NCBI GenBank assembly: GCA_900109435.1
Contig: FNZT01000004.1
Coordinates: 1 to 38,574, forward strand
Origin: Ruminococcus sp. YRD2003
GTDB lineage: Bacteria; Bacillota; Clostridia; Oscillospirales; Ruminococcaceae
Reading direction: 5' to 3'
DNA: 38,574 bases
The notes beneath the pieces were generated by a model that was not told the origin of the DNA, ran no database searches, and saw only the letters and a program-made list of their open reading frames with translations. The position numbers and the translations under genes were made by a program. Positions 8,357 through 16,977 of the stretch are shown here, in pieces (the stretch's first letter is position 1; each line of letters begins with the position of its first letter).

Positions 8357-9616
8357 ATGGAAAAATCTGATATCTGGAAGGTCGTACTCGTGGCAGCGAT
8401 GATGGCGTTTTCAGCCCTGTTTTCGGGCACAGAGACCGCCTACTCCAGCGTGAACAAGCTGAGGCTGAAAAACTACGAGTCGCAGGGAAATAAAAAAGCA
8501 GCCAAGGCTCTGAAGCTCGCCAACCGCTTCGACGAGGTGCTCACCGCCGTCCTCATCGGCAACAACATCGTCAATATCGCCGCTTCGTCGGTCAGCACGC
8601 TCCTCTTCGTCAGCATATTCGGCAGCAAGGGAGCGGGGCTCTCGACGGCTGTTGTGACGGTGCTTGTGCTCGTATTCTGCGAGGTGCTGCCCAAGTCCTA
8701 CGCCAAGAAGAACGCCGAGAAGATATCCCTCGCGTTCGCCTCGCCGCTGTGGGTGCTGATAGTGCTGCTGAAGCCGTGCGTATGGGCGCTGAACAAGCTC
8801 TCGTCGCTGTTCTCGAAGGGCGACGAAGCACCTACCGTCACCGAGGACGAGCTCAAATATATGATAGACGAGATAGAGGAAGAAGGCGTCATCGAAGAGC
8901 AGGAGAGCGAGCTCGTAAAAAGTGCTCTCGAATTTGACGAGATATCCGTCGAGGAGATACTTATCCCGCGCGTGAAGATGATAGGCGTTGACGTCACCGA
9001 CACCATCGACGAGATAAAGGAGACTTTCACCCGCGAGATGTACTCGCGTCTGCCCGTCTATGAGAAGAGCCTCGACAATATCATCGGCATCATCACCAAC
9101 AAAGCGTTCTTCAAAATGCTCATCGAGGGCAAGGACGATATCCGCGGCATCATTCAGGAAGTGCCGCATATCGCCGATACCAAGCTCATAAGCGAGGCAA
9201 TGCGCTCGATGCAGCGCTCGAAGGTACACCTTGCTATCGTGACTGACCAGTACGGCGGCACCAAGGGAATGATAACGCTTGAGGACATCATCGAGGAGCT
9301 CGTCGGCGAGATATACGACGAAGACGACGAGATAATCACGAATATAGTCAGGCTCGCGGACAATAAGTACGAGTGCGCGGGCGACCTCAATATCAGCGAC
9401 CTTCTCGAGACTCTCGGTCTCGACGAGGACATGATAGTGACCGAGTATTCCACCGTCGGAGGGTGGATAACGGAGATACTCGAGCATATCCCCGAGGCAG
9501 GAGAAAGTGCGGACTCGGGCGTATTCAGGCTCACAGCCGCAGAGGTCAGCGAGCAGAATGTCGAGAAAGTGGTCATCGAGGTACTCCCCACGGAAACTCC
9601 CGACGGCGAAGAATGA
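8357..9616 (+). CDS. CNNM/CorC-family membrane protein (hemolysin-related)
   Basis: A 419-residue cytoplasmic-membrane protein. An N-terminal DUF21/CNNM domain with about three to four hydrophobic segments (residues about 5-150) carries the family's G-T-E-T-A-Y-S motif near residue 25 and NN-I-V-N-I near 68. A pair of CBS domains (about 200-325, starting at the PRVKMIGVD segment and including DQYGGTKGMITLEDI) and a C-terminal CorC/HlyC domain follow. Relatives are linked to magnesium or cobalt efflux and are often mislabelled hemolysins. AGAAAGG ends 6 bases before the ATG at 8357; ATGs at 8339 and 8351 fit less well. Likely monocistronic. Confidence 0.88.
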   Translation: MEKSDIWKVVLVAAMMAFSALFSGTETAYSSVNKLRLKNYESQGNKKAAKALKLANRFDEVLTAVLIGNNIVNIAASSVSTLLFVSIFGSKGAGLSTAVVTVLVLVFCEVLPKSYAKKNAEKISLAFASPLWVLIVLLKPCVWALNKLSSLFSKGDEAPTVTEDELKYMIDEIEEEGVIEEQESELVKSALEFDEISVEEILIPRVKMIGVDVTDTIDEIKETFTREMYSRLPVYEKSLDNIIGIITNKAFFKMLIEGKDDIRGIIQEVPHIADTKLISEAMRSMQRSKVHLAIVTDQYGGTKGMITLEDIIEELVGEIYDEDDEIITNIVRLADNKYECAGDLNISDLLETLGLDEDMIVTEYSTVGGWITEILEHIPEAGESADSGVFRLTAAEVSEQNVEKVVIEVLPTETPDGEE

Positions 9617-9664
9617 GGACTGTCGGCGTGCCCGCGGGAGCGGGTATCATTTTCATAAAAAAAT

Positions 9665-9695
9665 CCCCTGTGTTGTGAGATACACAGGGGCGTTT
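9665..9695. terminator. Bidirectional terminator between the CorC-like gene and rpsT
   Basis: CCCCTGTGT (9665-9673) pairs with ACACAGGGG (9682-9690) around an 8-base loop. It is preceded by an A run (near 9657-9663) and followed by CGTTTTATT, so it can serve both converging genes. Confidence 0.85.
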
Positions 9696-9715
9696 TATTA
9701 TATATTGTATAAGGC

Positions 9716-9976
9716 TTAGTCGGCAGCGTTGAGCTTCTTAGCGAGCTGAGACTTCTTTCTTGCAGCCTTATTCTTGTGCATAAGACCGTGTGCGCAAGCC
9801 TGGTCAACCTTCTTGATAGCTACTCTTACAGCCTCTGCCTTGTCAGCAGCACCTGTTGAGCAAGCGATATCAGCCTTCTTGATAACAGTCTTGAGATTGG
9901 ACTTTCTTGCCTTGTTGGCAGCAGCCTTGGTTGCGTTAACCTTTACTCTCTTCTTTGCAGATTTAATGTTCGGCAT
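9716..9976 (-). CDS. rpsT: 30S ribosomal protein S20
   Basis: An 86-residue, lysine- and alanine-rich helical protein that binds 16S rRNA in the small subunit. It begins MPNIKSAKKRVKVN and ends with KKLNAAD, as S20 does. The ATG at 9976 has a near-ideal AGGAGGTG. A longer in-frame opening upstream of this start is not coding: it passes through the promoter and leader. Confidence 0.97.
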   Translation of the reverse strand: MPNIKSAKKRVKVNATKAAANKARKSNLKTVIKKADIACSTGAADKAEAVRVAIKKVDQACAHGLMHKNKAARKKSQLAKKLNAAD

Positions 9977-10123
9977 TTTGTTACACCTCCTGAGCGTATC
10001 CGCGGATAAACCGCAGTCTGTATTCATATAATAAGCATACGGTAACGTATGCGCGGGGACTGCAACGCACAGTGCCCCTACTGAGACAGTAAATATTATA
10101 CCATTTCCGCCAAAAAAAAGCAA
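9977..10123 (-). promoter_or_regulatory. rpsT promoter and structured leader
   Basis: On the minus strand TTGCTT (10123-10118), 17 bases, TATAAT (10100-10095). The leader of about 110 bases holds the hairpins GCATACG-TTAC-CGTATGC (near 10055-10037) and GCGG-TTTAT-CCGC just upstream of the ribosome site. A leader of this length before S20 suggests autogenous control, but this is inference. Confidence 0.6.
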
Positions 10124-10199
10124 TAGGCAAAATGGAGCAATAAGCAGACATTTTACGCGGATTTCAGAGCAATATGCACAACTTTCGGGAGGTAACAGC

Positions 10200-11048
10200 A
10201 TGGATATCAGAACAGACCTTGCCGTCGAGCAGATACAGACGGACGACATTCCTGCGGGTGTGACGGTCACAAGCCGCGGTGAAGCCTTCAGCATAACCGA
10301 GATAGTCATACCCGACGACAGCTTCCGCGGGACTCTCGGCAAAGGCAGAGGCAGATATATCACGCTCGAGAGCGGCGACCTCAGCCGTTTCTCCGATGAA
10401 TATGAAGAAATGGCGGAAGAGATTGCAGCCGAGCTCCGAAAGCTGATACCCGAGGGCGAGGTGCTCGTTGTCGGGCTCGGGAACCGCGATATCACGCCCG
10501 ATGCGATAGGTCCGCGCATAGCCGAGAAGGTGCTCGCGACGCGTCATCTCCGCGACGAGCTCACGGACGAGGAGGCGGGCTTCCTGACATCGCTGAGGCG
10601 TGTGAGCTCCGTAGCGGGCGGAGTAATGGGGCAGACGGGCATAGAGACAGCCGAGCTGGTTCGCGCGGTATGCACCGAGATAAAGCCTGCCGCAGTCATC
10701 GCCGCAGACGCGCTCGCGTGCTCGGACGTCAGCCGTCTCGGGACGACGATACAGATATGCGACAGCGGCATCTCTCCGGGGAGCGGCGTTGCCAATGCAC
10801 GGCGCGAGCTCTCGCAGGTGCAGCTCGGCGTGCCCGTGATAGCTGTCGGAGTGCCGACCGTAGTGGATATGCACACGATAGTGCGCAGCCTCACGGGCAG
10901 GGATATAGGTGCCGAGCTGCCGAATATGCTGGTGACTCCGCGGGATATCGACCGCCTGACCGAGCGCGCCTCTCAGCTCATAGCCTTCGGGATAAACCTC
11001 GCATTGCAGCCGACCCTGAGCTTTGCTGACGTGCAGGCACTCTTCTGA
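10200..11048 (+). CDS. gpr: Spore germination protease GPR
   Basis: The protease that degrades small acid-soluble spore proteins when a spore germinates; an aspartic-type, self-activating enzyme (peptidase family A25). The 282 residues carry the family's IRTDLAVE N-terminus, VVGLGNRDITPDAIGP (about 89-104), AADALACSDVSRLGTTIQ and the SGISPGSGV segment. Only two residues precede IRTDLAVE, so the long zymogen propeptide of Bacillus GPR is absent. GGGAGGTAA precedes the ATG. A forespore SigG-like promoter is possible (GCAAA near 10127 and CATTTTA at 10149-10155), but weakly supported. The gene shows that the lineage can, or could, sporulate. Confidence 0.93.
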   Translation: MDIRTDLAVEQIQTDDIPAGVTVTSRGEAFSITEIVIPDDSFRGTLGKGRGRYITLESGDLSRFSDEYEEMAEEIAAELRKLIPEGEVLVVGLGNRDITPDAIGPRIAEKVLATRHLRDELTDEEAGFLTSLRRVSSVAGGVMGQTGIETAELVRAVCTEIKPAAVIAADALACSDVSRLGTTIQICDSGISPGSGVANARRELSQVQLGVPVIAVGVPTVVDMHTIVRSLTGRDIGAELPNMLVTPRDIDRLTERASQLIAFGINLALQPTLSFADVQALF

Positions 11049-11124
11049 GCGGTGTTGCCTATACGTTATAAATGAGCAGCCTGCCGCATCGGTGCGGAAA
11101 AACCGATAAAATTTGCCGCGCCTG

Positions 11125-11153
11125 TTGCTTTTTTCACAATTCTATGTTAAAAT
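11125..11153 (+). promoter_or_regulatory. Promoter upstream of the TIM-barrel gene
   Basis: TTGCTT (11125-11130), 17-base spacer, TAAAAT (11148-11153). The ribosome site GGAGGTGA and the ATG at 11191 follow. Confidence 0.6.
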
Positions 11154-11190
11154 AAATTCATAGTATTATTTTTATCGGAGGTGAACCGCT

Positions 11191-11988
11191 ATGCAGGCTG
11201 GCGTATCAACGGCGTGCCTATATCCCGAGCTGCTCGAGGAGAGCATATACCGTCTGGCTGTCAGCGGCGTGGCAAACCTCGAAATATTCATCAATACCCA
11301 TTCCGAGCTGAAAAAGAGCTACGCACACAGCGTCGCGAATCTGCTCAGACGGTTCGACATAAAATGCTGCGCTCTTCACCCCTTCACCTGCGAGATAGAA
11401 CAGCTCATGTTCTTTTCCGACTACGAGCGCCGCTTCGAGGACGCCATGGAGTATTACAAGCTCTATTTCCGCTTTATGAATATAGTCGGAGCCGACATCT
11501 TCGTCCTCCACGGGAGCAAGGCGAATCAGCCCGCAGAGCTTTTCTGCGAGCGCTACTCCCGCCTCTACCGCACAGGGCAGGAATTCGGCGTAAAGGTCGC
11601 TCTCGAGAACGTCTCGCGCTGTCGGAGCGGCTCATCCGCGTTTGTGCGGGAGGTCGCGGGAATGCTCGGCAGCGAATTTGCGTTCGTCCTCGATACCAAG
11701 CAGGCGATACGCGCGGGCGAGAACCCCTTCACCTTCCTTGACGCCGCAGGAAGCCGCACAGAGCACATACATATCAGCGATAACGGCGAACTCGGCGACT
11801 GTCTTCTCATAGGCAAGGGCAGATTCAGATTCAGACAGTTCTTCGACAAGCTCAACGCCCTGAACCCCGATGCGAACGTCATCCTCGAGCTGTACAGAAG
11901 CGGCTTCGGCGGGATAAGCGACCTTATATCGAGCTATAACGTGCTCGTGAACATGACCGAGCAATATGAACAGGAGGCAGAAAAATGA
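11191..11988 (+). CDS. Sugar phosphate isomerase/epimerase-like TIM-barrel protein
   Basis: A 265-residue protein of the xylose-isomerase-like (AP endonuclease 2) TIM-barrel superfamily, whose members use metal-bound His, Glu and Asp residues for sugar isomerisation or DNA repair. Visible barrel motifs are FVLHGSK (about 109-115), VALENVSRC (about 136-144), FVLDTKQA (metal-binding Asp/Lys strand near 170), HIHISDN (about 196-202) and VILELYRSG. The endonuclease-IV-specific zinc ligands are not all recognisable, so a sugar isomerase role is more likely. Good ribosome site GGAGGTGA. It overlaps nrdR by four bases (ATGA), so the two are translationally coupled. Confidence 0.75.
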   Translation: MQAGVSTACLYPELLEESIYRLAVSGVANLEIFINTHSELKKSYAHSVANLLRRFDIKCCALHPFTCEIEQLMFFSDYERRFEDAMEYYKLYFRFMNIVGADIFVLHGSKANQPAELFCERYSRLYRTGQEFGVKVALENVSRCRSGSSAFVREVAGMLGSEFAFVLDTKQAIRAGENPFTFLDAAGSRTEHIHISDNGELGDCLLIGKGRFRFRQFFDKLNALNPDANVILELYRSGFGGISDLISSYNVLVNMTEQYEQEAEK

Positions 11989-12452
11989 AGTGTCCGTACT
12001 GTAGTTTCCCCGATTCAAAGGTAATTGATTCACGGCCGAAGGACAGCAAGATAAAACGCAGGAGAGAGTGCATCAACTGCGGAGCAAGGTTCACGACTTT
12101 CGAGGAGGTGGAAAAGCCGCTCCTCATGGTCGAAAAGAGAAGCGGCAGCTACGAGGAGTTCGACCGCAAGAAGCTGATAACGGGAGTATACAACGCCATC
12201 GGCAAGCGTCCTATCCCGATAAATGTTGTCAACGAGATAGCCGACTATGTTGAAAACTACTTTGCCAACGCTCTCAAGAGCGTGGCACGCTCGAAGGAGA
12301 TAGGCGAGATAGTGCTCGACCGCCTCCGCGAGATAGACCCTATCGCGTACATACGGTTTGCCTCGGTATACGAAGACTTCACCGATGTCAACAGCTTCAT
12401 CGAAGTCATCAATGAAGTCGAGCGAAAGAGAATGGAAGATAAAAATGGATAA
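11985..12452 (+). CDS. nrdR: Transcriptional repressor NrdR
   Basis: NrdR senses ATP/dATP through an ATP-cone and represses ribonucleotide reductase genes. The 155 residues begin with a four-cysteine zinc ribbon (C3, C6, then CINC near 29-32). An ATP-cone follows (about 45-137, with VEKRSGSYEEFDRKKL and IRFASVYEDF). The usual length is about 150. No ribonucleotide reductase gene lies in the window, so its targets are elsewhere. It overlaps the gene upstream by four bases and the gene downstream by eight. Confidence 0.95.
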   Translation: MKCPYCSFPDSKVIDSRPKDSKIKRRRECINCGARFTTFEEVEKPLLMVEKRSGSYEEFDRKKLITGVYNAIGKRPIPINVVNEIADYVENYFANALKSVARSKEIGEIVLDRLREIDPIAYIRFASVYEDFTDVNSFIEVINEVERKRMEDKNG

Positions 12453-12816
12453 TTTATTTGATAAATTCAACGATGACGAAGCTCAGATGCTTTTTGGCGA
12501 GGATATGCGGAAATACGAGATATATGTCATACTCCCGTATATAATCCCCATACTTTTTTTCCTGCCCTTTGCCATTGACAAGGAATCGGAGTTCTGCAAG
12601 TTCCACGCGAACCAGTCGCTGTGCTGGTTCATCGTGTCCTCGGTACTCAGCGCTATCGGCGGCATACTCGGCATGATAGGCGGTCCTTTCGGACTTATCG
12701 GCACGGTGATACCGCTGTTCATATTTCTTTGCGAGGCATTCCTTGCAGTCGGAGCATGGAAGGGCTATGCGATACGCATTCCCGTTCTGGGCAACCTTAT
12801 CAACGTATTCAAGTAA
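12445..12816 (+). CDS. Small membrane protein (DUF4870/Tic20-like)
   Basis: A 123-residue integral membrane protein. A short acidic N-terminus is followed by three hydrophobic segments (about 28-46, 58-80 and 84-104). The FCKFHANQSLCWFIV motif between the first two resembles the F-H-A-x-Q motif of DUF4870/Tic20-like small membrane proteins. Function unknown. The ATG at 12445 overlaps the last eight bases of nrdR; a longer reading of this frame would overlap nrdR deeply and is less likely. Confidence 0.65.
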   Translation: MDNLFDKFNDDEAQMLFGEDMRKYEIYVILPYIIPILFFLPFAIDKESEFCKFHANQSLCWFIVSSVLSAIGGILGMIGGPFGLIGTVIPLFIFLCEAFLAVGAWKGYAIRIPVLGNLINVFK

Positions 12817-12830
12817 TATGTTGAAAACAC

Positions 12831-12903
12831 TGTAGGGGCGAGTTCCGCTCGCCCGCAGATATTCAGTCCTGCAAAAGGGACGTCGAGGACGCCGTTCCCT
12901 ACA
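12831..12903. repeat. TGTAGGG-family palindromic repeat
   Basis: Begins TGTAGGGGCGAG, with the palindrome GGCGAG-ttccg-CTCGCC, and ends GGACG..CGTTCCCTACA, so the outer ends TGTAGGG and CCCTACA are complementary. It lies between two convergent genes and may also help termination. Confidence 0.75.
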
Positions 12904-13332
12904 TCAGCTCACCGCAAGGCGGAGCGAGCCTCCGTCCTCGCTGTAGACCATGGAGGCTATCGCCGTATCGTCGCAGACAAGCAGTTCCGCAAGCATTTTC
13001 CTGCTTTCGGGACTGTAGTTTTTTACATCGTATACGTAGAGCTGAGCGTTCCTGCCCGCATACTCGCGGAGGGGCAGCCCCTGCTTATCCTGAAGCTGTG
13101 CATACTGCTCGTAATCCTGCGAAAAATCGGCGGGTATCGTGATATTCTTCTCGGCTATCTCCTCGACCTCCCAGCCGTGAGAGGCGAAGTAGTCGATGCG
13201 GCGGCTCGCCGAGGAAGCATCGACGGGAGCGCTCGCGGGGACATCCGCGGGCTTGTTGTCGGGAAAGAACAGGACTATCGCGGCGAGTGCTATTGCCGCG
13301 GAAATAAGGATGTACATGGTTTTCTTTGACAT
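12904..13332 (-). CDS. Membrane-anchored DUF4830-like protein
   Basis: A 142-residue protein with an N-terminal signal anchor (hydrophobic 6-23, no lipobox cysteine), a short Ala/Pro/Ser linker, and a domain resembling DUF4830: RIDYFASHGWEVEE, ITIPADF, then YEQYAQLQDKQGLPL and Y-x-G-R-N-A-Q-L-Y-V-Y-D-V-K-N-Y. It probably faces outwards. Function unknown. Ideal ribosome site AAGGAGG nine bases upstream of the ATG. Transcribed divergently from the rsuA-like gene with an 83-base gap. Confidence 0.7.
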   Translation of the reverse strand: MSKKTMYILISAAIALAAIVLFFPDNKPADVPASAPVDASSASRRIDYFASHGWEVEEIAEKNITIPADFSQDYEQYAQLQDKQGLPLREYAGRNAQLYVYDVKNYSPESRKMLAELLVCDDTAIASMVYSEDGGSLRLAVS

Positions 13333-13415
13333 ATGGGAGACCTCCTTCGGCTTTTGGACAGCAGCTACTAATAATTATTCGTACATACCCGCAAATTATA
13401 CCAACGGAGGTAATT

Positions 13416-14195
13416 ATGCCGCTTATCAGACTTGACAGATTCATATCCGAGCGCGGAGAGCTCACCCGCAGCAGGATAAAGGAGCTCGCCGCAAAGGGAC
13501 AGATACGAGTGAACGGCGCGGTCGTCAGGAAGTCCGACACAAAGATAGACCCCGACAGCGACATCGTCGAGGTACAGGGCAGCAGGATAGCCGCTCAGCG
13601 CTATAAATACGTCCTGCTGAACAAGCCCGCGGGCTATGTCAGTTCGACGGAGGAAAACGACGGACCCACCGTAATGGAGCTGCTCCCGCCCGAGCAAAGG
13701 ACGAAGAATATGTTTCCTGCGGGGCGGCTCGACAAGGATTCGCTCGGGGCGCTGCTGCTCACGGACGACGGCGAACTTGCCCATCGTATGCTGTCTCCGA
13801 GGAATCATATCCCGAAGATATACATTGTGAAACTTGCCGATTCGTTTCAAAGTAAATATGTTGACTTGTTTGCGGAGGGCATAACATTGTCAGACGGTTA
13901 TCAATGTCTGCCCGCAAAGGTTAAAAATGTTGAAAGCTCCGAAAAACTGGCTTTCATAGAGCTGTGCGAGGGGAAATATCATCAGGTGAAGAGAATGTTC
14001 GCCGCTGTGGAAAACCACGTAGAAGTGCTCATGAGAGTTTCCGTCGGAGGGCTCATTTTGCCCGAAAAACTGGCGCAGGGACAGTCTATGGAATTATTGC
14101 ACAAAGATGTTGAAAACTTGTTCACACCCCCTGATTTTGATGCTTTTTGCAGGGAATTTTCGGGCGTTTTTTCAGCATTCTTAATAAAGATATAA
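13416..14195 (+). CDS. rsuA: RsuA-family 16S rRNA pseudouridine synthase
   Basis: Isomerises uridine to pseudouridine in rRNA, most likely U516 of 16S RNA. The 259 residues contain an N-terminal S4 RNA-binding domain (LDRFISERGELTRSRIKEL, 6-24) and the catalytic GRLDKDSLG loop with D106 as nucleophile, followed by LLTDDGELAHRML. GGAGG at 13406-13410 is five bases before the ATG at 13416, which excludes a longer N-terminus. From about 13830 to the end, base use becomes visibly richer in A/T than the first half. Confidence 0.88.
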   Translation: MPLIRLDRFISERGELTRSRIKELAAKGQIRVNGAVVRKSDTKIDPDSDIVEVQGSRIAAQRYKYVLLNKPAGYVSSTEENDGPTVMELLPPEQRTKNMFPAGRLDKDSLGALLLTDDGELAHRMLSPRNHIPKIYIVKLADSFQSKYVDLFAEGITLSDGYQCLPAKVKNVESSEKLAFIELCEGKYHQVKRMFAAVENHVEVLMRVSVGGLILPEKLAQGQSMELLHKDVENLFTPPDFDAFCREFSGVFSAFLIKI

Positions 14196-14219
14196 ATGCA
14201 ACTTTGTCAATTTAGACTC

Positions 14220-14248
14220 TTGAAAAATATAACGAACAATGGTATTAT
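14220..14248 (+). promoter_or_regulatory. Promoter of the MsmX-type ATPase gene
   Basis: TTGAAA (14220-14225), 17-base spacer, TATTAT (14243-14248), in an AT-rich stretch. GGAGG and the ATG at 14307 follow. Confidence 0.75.
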
Positions 14249-14306
14249 ATTAATATAGCTGATACTGTGTTTCAGCAAGAAATTTTGAACTGGAGGACTG
14301 GATTAA

Positions 14307-15446
14307 ATGGCAGGCTTAACACTCAAGGGCATTTACAAGAAGTATCCGGGCGGCGTTGTAGCGGTTTCGGATGTTAATTTAGAGATAAGGGATAAGGAAT
14401 TCATCGTTCTGGTTGGACCTTCCGGCTGCGGTAAGTCAACAACTCTCAGAATGATCGCAGGTCTCGAAGAGATCTCCGAGGGCGAGCTCTACATCGGCGA
14501 CCGTCTCGTAAACGATATCGCTCCCAAGGACAGAGATATCGCGATGGTTTTCCAGAACTACGCTCTTTATCCTCATATGACAGTATTCGACAACATGGCT
14601 TTCGGACTCAAGCTCCGTAAAGTTCCCAAGGACGAGATAGAGAGAAAGGTAAACGAGGCAGCTAAGATACTCGACCTTTCACACCTCCTCGACAGAAAGC
14701 CGAAGGCTATGTCGGGCGGTCAGCGTCAGCGTGTTGCGCTCGGCCGTGCTATCGTTCGTTCACCTAAGGTATTCCTCCTCGACGAGCCTCTCTCGAACCT
14801 CGATGCTAAGCTCCGTGCTCAGATGAGAACCGAGATCGCCAAGATCCACAAGAAGCTCGGTACAACATTCATCTACGTAACTCATGACCAGACTGAGGCT
14901 ATGACAATGGGCGACCGTATCGTTTGTATGAAGGACGGCTTCGTTCAGCAGGTAGATACTCCTCAGAACCTCTACGAGAACCCTGTAAACAAGTTCGTAG
15001 CAGGCTTCCTCGGTTCACCTCAGATGAACTTCATCGACGCTACTCTCAAGGAAGAGTACGGTCAGTTCGTTGTAGAGTTCGGCTCGAGCGATACAAAGAC
15101 CTCCAGAGGCGTTAAGTACCAGATAATCGTTCCCGAGTCCAAGGTAAACGACGAGCTCGGCAACTATGTCGGCAAGGACATTATCCTCGGTGTACGTCCC
15201 GAGAGCATCCACGATGAGGAGATGTACCTCTCGAACGCAACAACAGGCGTTATCGACGCTTATGTCGAGATCACCGAGCTTATGGGTGCCGAGACATACC
15301 TCTACCTCGTATGCGAGGGCAACAACCTCACAGCAAGAGTAAGCCCGAGATCTACAGCAAGACCAGGAGACGAGATCAAGGTCGCTATCGACCCCAACAG
15401 GATCCATCTGTTCGACAAGGAGACAGAGAGAGCTATCGTCAACTGA
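14307..15446 (+). CDS. msmX: Multitask sugar ABC transporter ATPase (MsmX/UgpC type)
   Basis: The cytoplasmic ATPase that energises several carbohydrate ABC importers. The 379 residues contain Walker A GPSGCGKS (37-44), the Q-loop ([14 protein letters not shown]), signature MSGGQRQR, Walker [13 protein letters not shown], the switch histidine in [10 protein letters not shown], and a C-terminal TOBE-type regulatory domain (about 235-379) typical of the MalK/UgpC/MsmX group. No permease or binding protein lies nearby, as expected for a shared ATPase serving distant transport operons. Codon choice (many CGT, GCT, GTT, AAC) differs from neighbours and suggests high expression. Own promoter and terminator, so it is a single-gene unit. 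Confidence 0.9.
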   Translation: MAGLTLKGIYKKYPGGVVAVSDVNLEIRDKEFIVLVGPSGCGKSTTLRMIAGLEEISEGELYIGDRLVNDIAPKDRDIAMVFQNYALYPHMTVFDNMAFGLKLRKVPKDEIERKVNEAAKILDLSHLLDRKPKAMSGGQRQRVALGRAIVRSPKVFLLDEPLSNLDAKLRAQMRTEIAKIHKKLGTTFIYVTHDQTEAMTMGDRIVCMKDGFVQQVDTPQNLYENPVNKFVAGFLGSPQMNFIDATLKEEYGQFVVEFGSSDTKTSRGVKYQIIVPESKVNDELGNYVGKDIILGVRPESIHDEEMYLSNATTGVIDAYVEITELMGAETYLYLVCEGNNLTARVSPRSTARPGDEIKVAIDPNRIHLFDKETERAIVN

Positions 15447-15490
15447 TAACATTGAAATTATCACTTTTCATATTTATCCTTTCTTTCTAT

Positions 15491-15561
15491 CCGATGCCAT
15501 AAAGGCAATGGCATCGGGGCAAAAGGCCGCAGCGGGGGTGACCCTTTTGCTGCGGCTTTTT
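15491..15561 (+). terminator. Double-hairpin terminator after msmX
   Basis: The first hairpin, CCGATGCCAT-aaaggca-ATGGCATCGG (15491-15517), lacks a T run. The second, GCCGCAGC (15526-15533) with GCTGCGGC (15549-15556), is followed by TTTTT and is a standard intrinsic terminator. Confidence 0.85.
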
Positions 15562-15581
15562 GCATATTACGGAGGTTTGCT

Positions 15582-16877
15582 ATGTCTGAGATAAGAAATT
15601 ACATAGAGTCGCACAAGGACGAAATGACAGCACTTCTGCGCGAATTGGTTGCAATCCCGAGCGTGCAGGGCGAGGCTTCCGACGGCTGTCCGTTCGGTAC
15701 AGAGCCCGCCCGCGCCCTTGCGATAATGCTCGAAAAGTGTCGGGAGTACGGCTTTTCCGTGGAAAATGTTGATAACTACGCAGGCTCGGCTGAATTGGGC
15801 AGCGAGCCCGCCCTCGCGATACTCACGCATCTTGACGTCGTCCCCGCGGGCGAGGGCTGGAGCTCCGACCCGTTCACGCTCACACGCGACGGCGACAAGC
15901 TCATCGGCCGCGGAGCTATCGACGATAAGGGACCCGCCGCTGCGGCGGTGTTTGCGCTCAGAGCCCTGAAAGAGCTCGGAATACCGCTGAAAAAGGGAGT
16001 CCGCCTGATATTCGGCACGAACGAGGAGAACGGCTCGGCCGACCTCGAATACTATCGCAAAAAGCGCAGTCTGCCGCCGATGGTGTTCACTCCCGACGGC
16101 GAGTACCCCGTCATCAACGTCGAGAAGGGGATGCTGAGGGTGTACTTTTCCGCAGCAGCGCCCGAAAATGTGGAAATAAAGGCAGGGACCGTGATAAACG
16201 CAGTCCCCGCAAATTGCAGATTCTCGGTAGTCGAGGCGCTGAGTGACGGTCCGAAAATGACTTTCGGAACGACAGAAGGCACCTCCGCGCACGCCTCCAC
16301 CCCCGAAAAGGGCGAGAACGCGATAACGAAATTCCTCGCGGAGCACGGCAAAAACGTTCCGCTTCTGAGCGAACTCGCGGATATGTTCCCGCACGGAGAG
16401 ACCGACGGCACCTCCTGCGGGCTCGGCTTCTCCGACGATATATCGGGACGTATGACCTGTGTGCTGTCCATGCTCGGCACCGAGAACGGCAGACTTCGCG
16501 GCGGCATCGACATACGCTACCCTATAGACCGCACAAAGGCTGAGATAAGCGATATCATCTGCGACAGGCTCCGCGCGGCGGGCTTTGATATCGACTCCTG
16601 CGAGGGCGTCGAACCCCACTGCACCGACGGCAACAGCGAATTCGTGCAGACGCTCCTTCGCGTGTACGAGCGTGTGACGGGCGATAAAGGGCGCTGTATC
16701 GCTATCGGCGGCGGCACCTACGTCCACGGGATAGAGGGCGGAGTGGCATTCGGAGCAGAGTTCCCCGATACGGACTACCATATGCACAGTCCCGACGAGT
16801 TCATCACCGTCTCCGACCTGCTGAAAAATGCGGAGCTCATGGCAGAGGCAATAGCCGAATTATGCGGCAGCAATTGA
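15582..16877 (+). CDS. M20-family dipeptidase (PepV/Sapep-like)
   Basis: A zinc metallopeptidase of the M20 family; relatives named PepV or Sapep cleave dipeptides, often with an N-terminal beta-Ala or D-Ala. The 431 residues show all metal and catalytic positions: H83 in LTHLDVVPAGEGW, D115 in GRGAIDDKGP, the E148/E149 pair in GTNEENGS, D172 in FTPDGEYP and a late histidine in DTDYHMHSPDE. The length is slightly shorter than PepV (about 470), mainly in the lid domain. GGAGG precedes the ATG. Cytoplasmic, probably in peptide nutrient use. It stands alone between the msmX terminator and a convergent hairpin. Confidence 0.87.
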   Translation: MSEIRNYIESHKDEMTALLRELVAIPSVQGEASDGCPFGTEPARALAIMLEKCREYGFSVENVDNYAGSAELGSEPALAILTHLDVVPAGEGWSSDPFTLTRDGDKLIGRGAIDDKGPAAAAVFALRALKELGIPLKKGVRLIFGTNEENGSADLEYYRKKRSLPPMVFTPDGEYPVINVEKGMLRVYFSAAAPENVEIKAGTVINAVPANCRFSVVEALSDGPKMTFGTTEGTSAHASTPEKGENAITKFLAEHGKNVPLLSELADMFPHGETDGTSCGLGFSDDISGRMTCVLSMLGTENGRLRGGIDIRYPIDRTKAEISDIICDRLRAAGFDIDSCEGVEPHCTDGNSEFVQTLLRVYERVTGDKGRCIAIGGGTYVHGIEGGVAFGAEFPDTDYHMHSPDEFITVSDLLKNAELMAEAIAELCGSN

Positions 16878-16919
16878 GAAAACCGCATTCATCGGAAAAG
16901 CGTCCCCGAAAAATAAGGA

Positions 16920-16962
16920 AATACCGCACAAAGACCACCTGATGGCTTTGTGCGGTATTGCT
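16920..16962. terminator. Hairpin between the M20 peptidase and histidine kinase genes
   Basis: AATACCGCACAAAG (16920-16933) pairs perfectly with CTTTGTGCGGTATT (16946-16959) around a 12-base loop. The flanking T runs are imperfect (CTTTA on one side, TTCCTTATTTTT on the other strand). A relative of this hairpin occurs at 38330-38370, so it is also a repeat. Confidence 0.7.
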
Positions 16963-16977
16963 TTAGGTCAAACTTTT

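Noticed and set aside
9977..10519. N-terminal extension of rpsT giving a 267-residue protein
   Set aside because: The extension passes through the rpsT promoter and overlaps gpr; the real S20 start has an ideal ribosome site.
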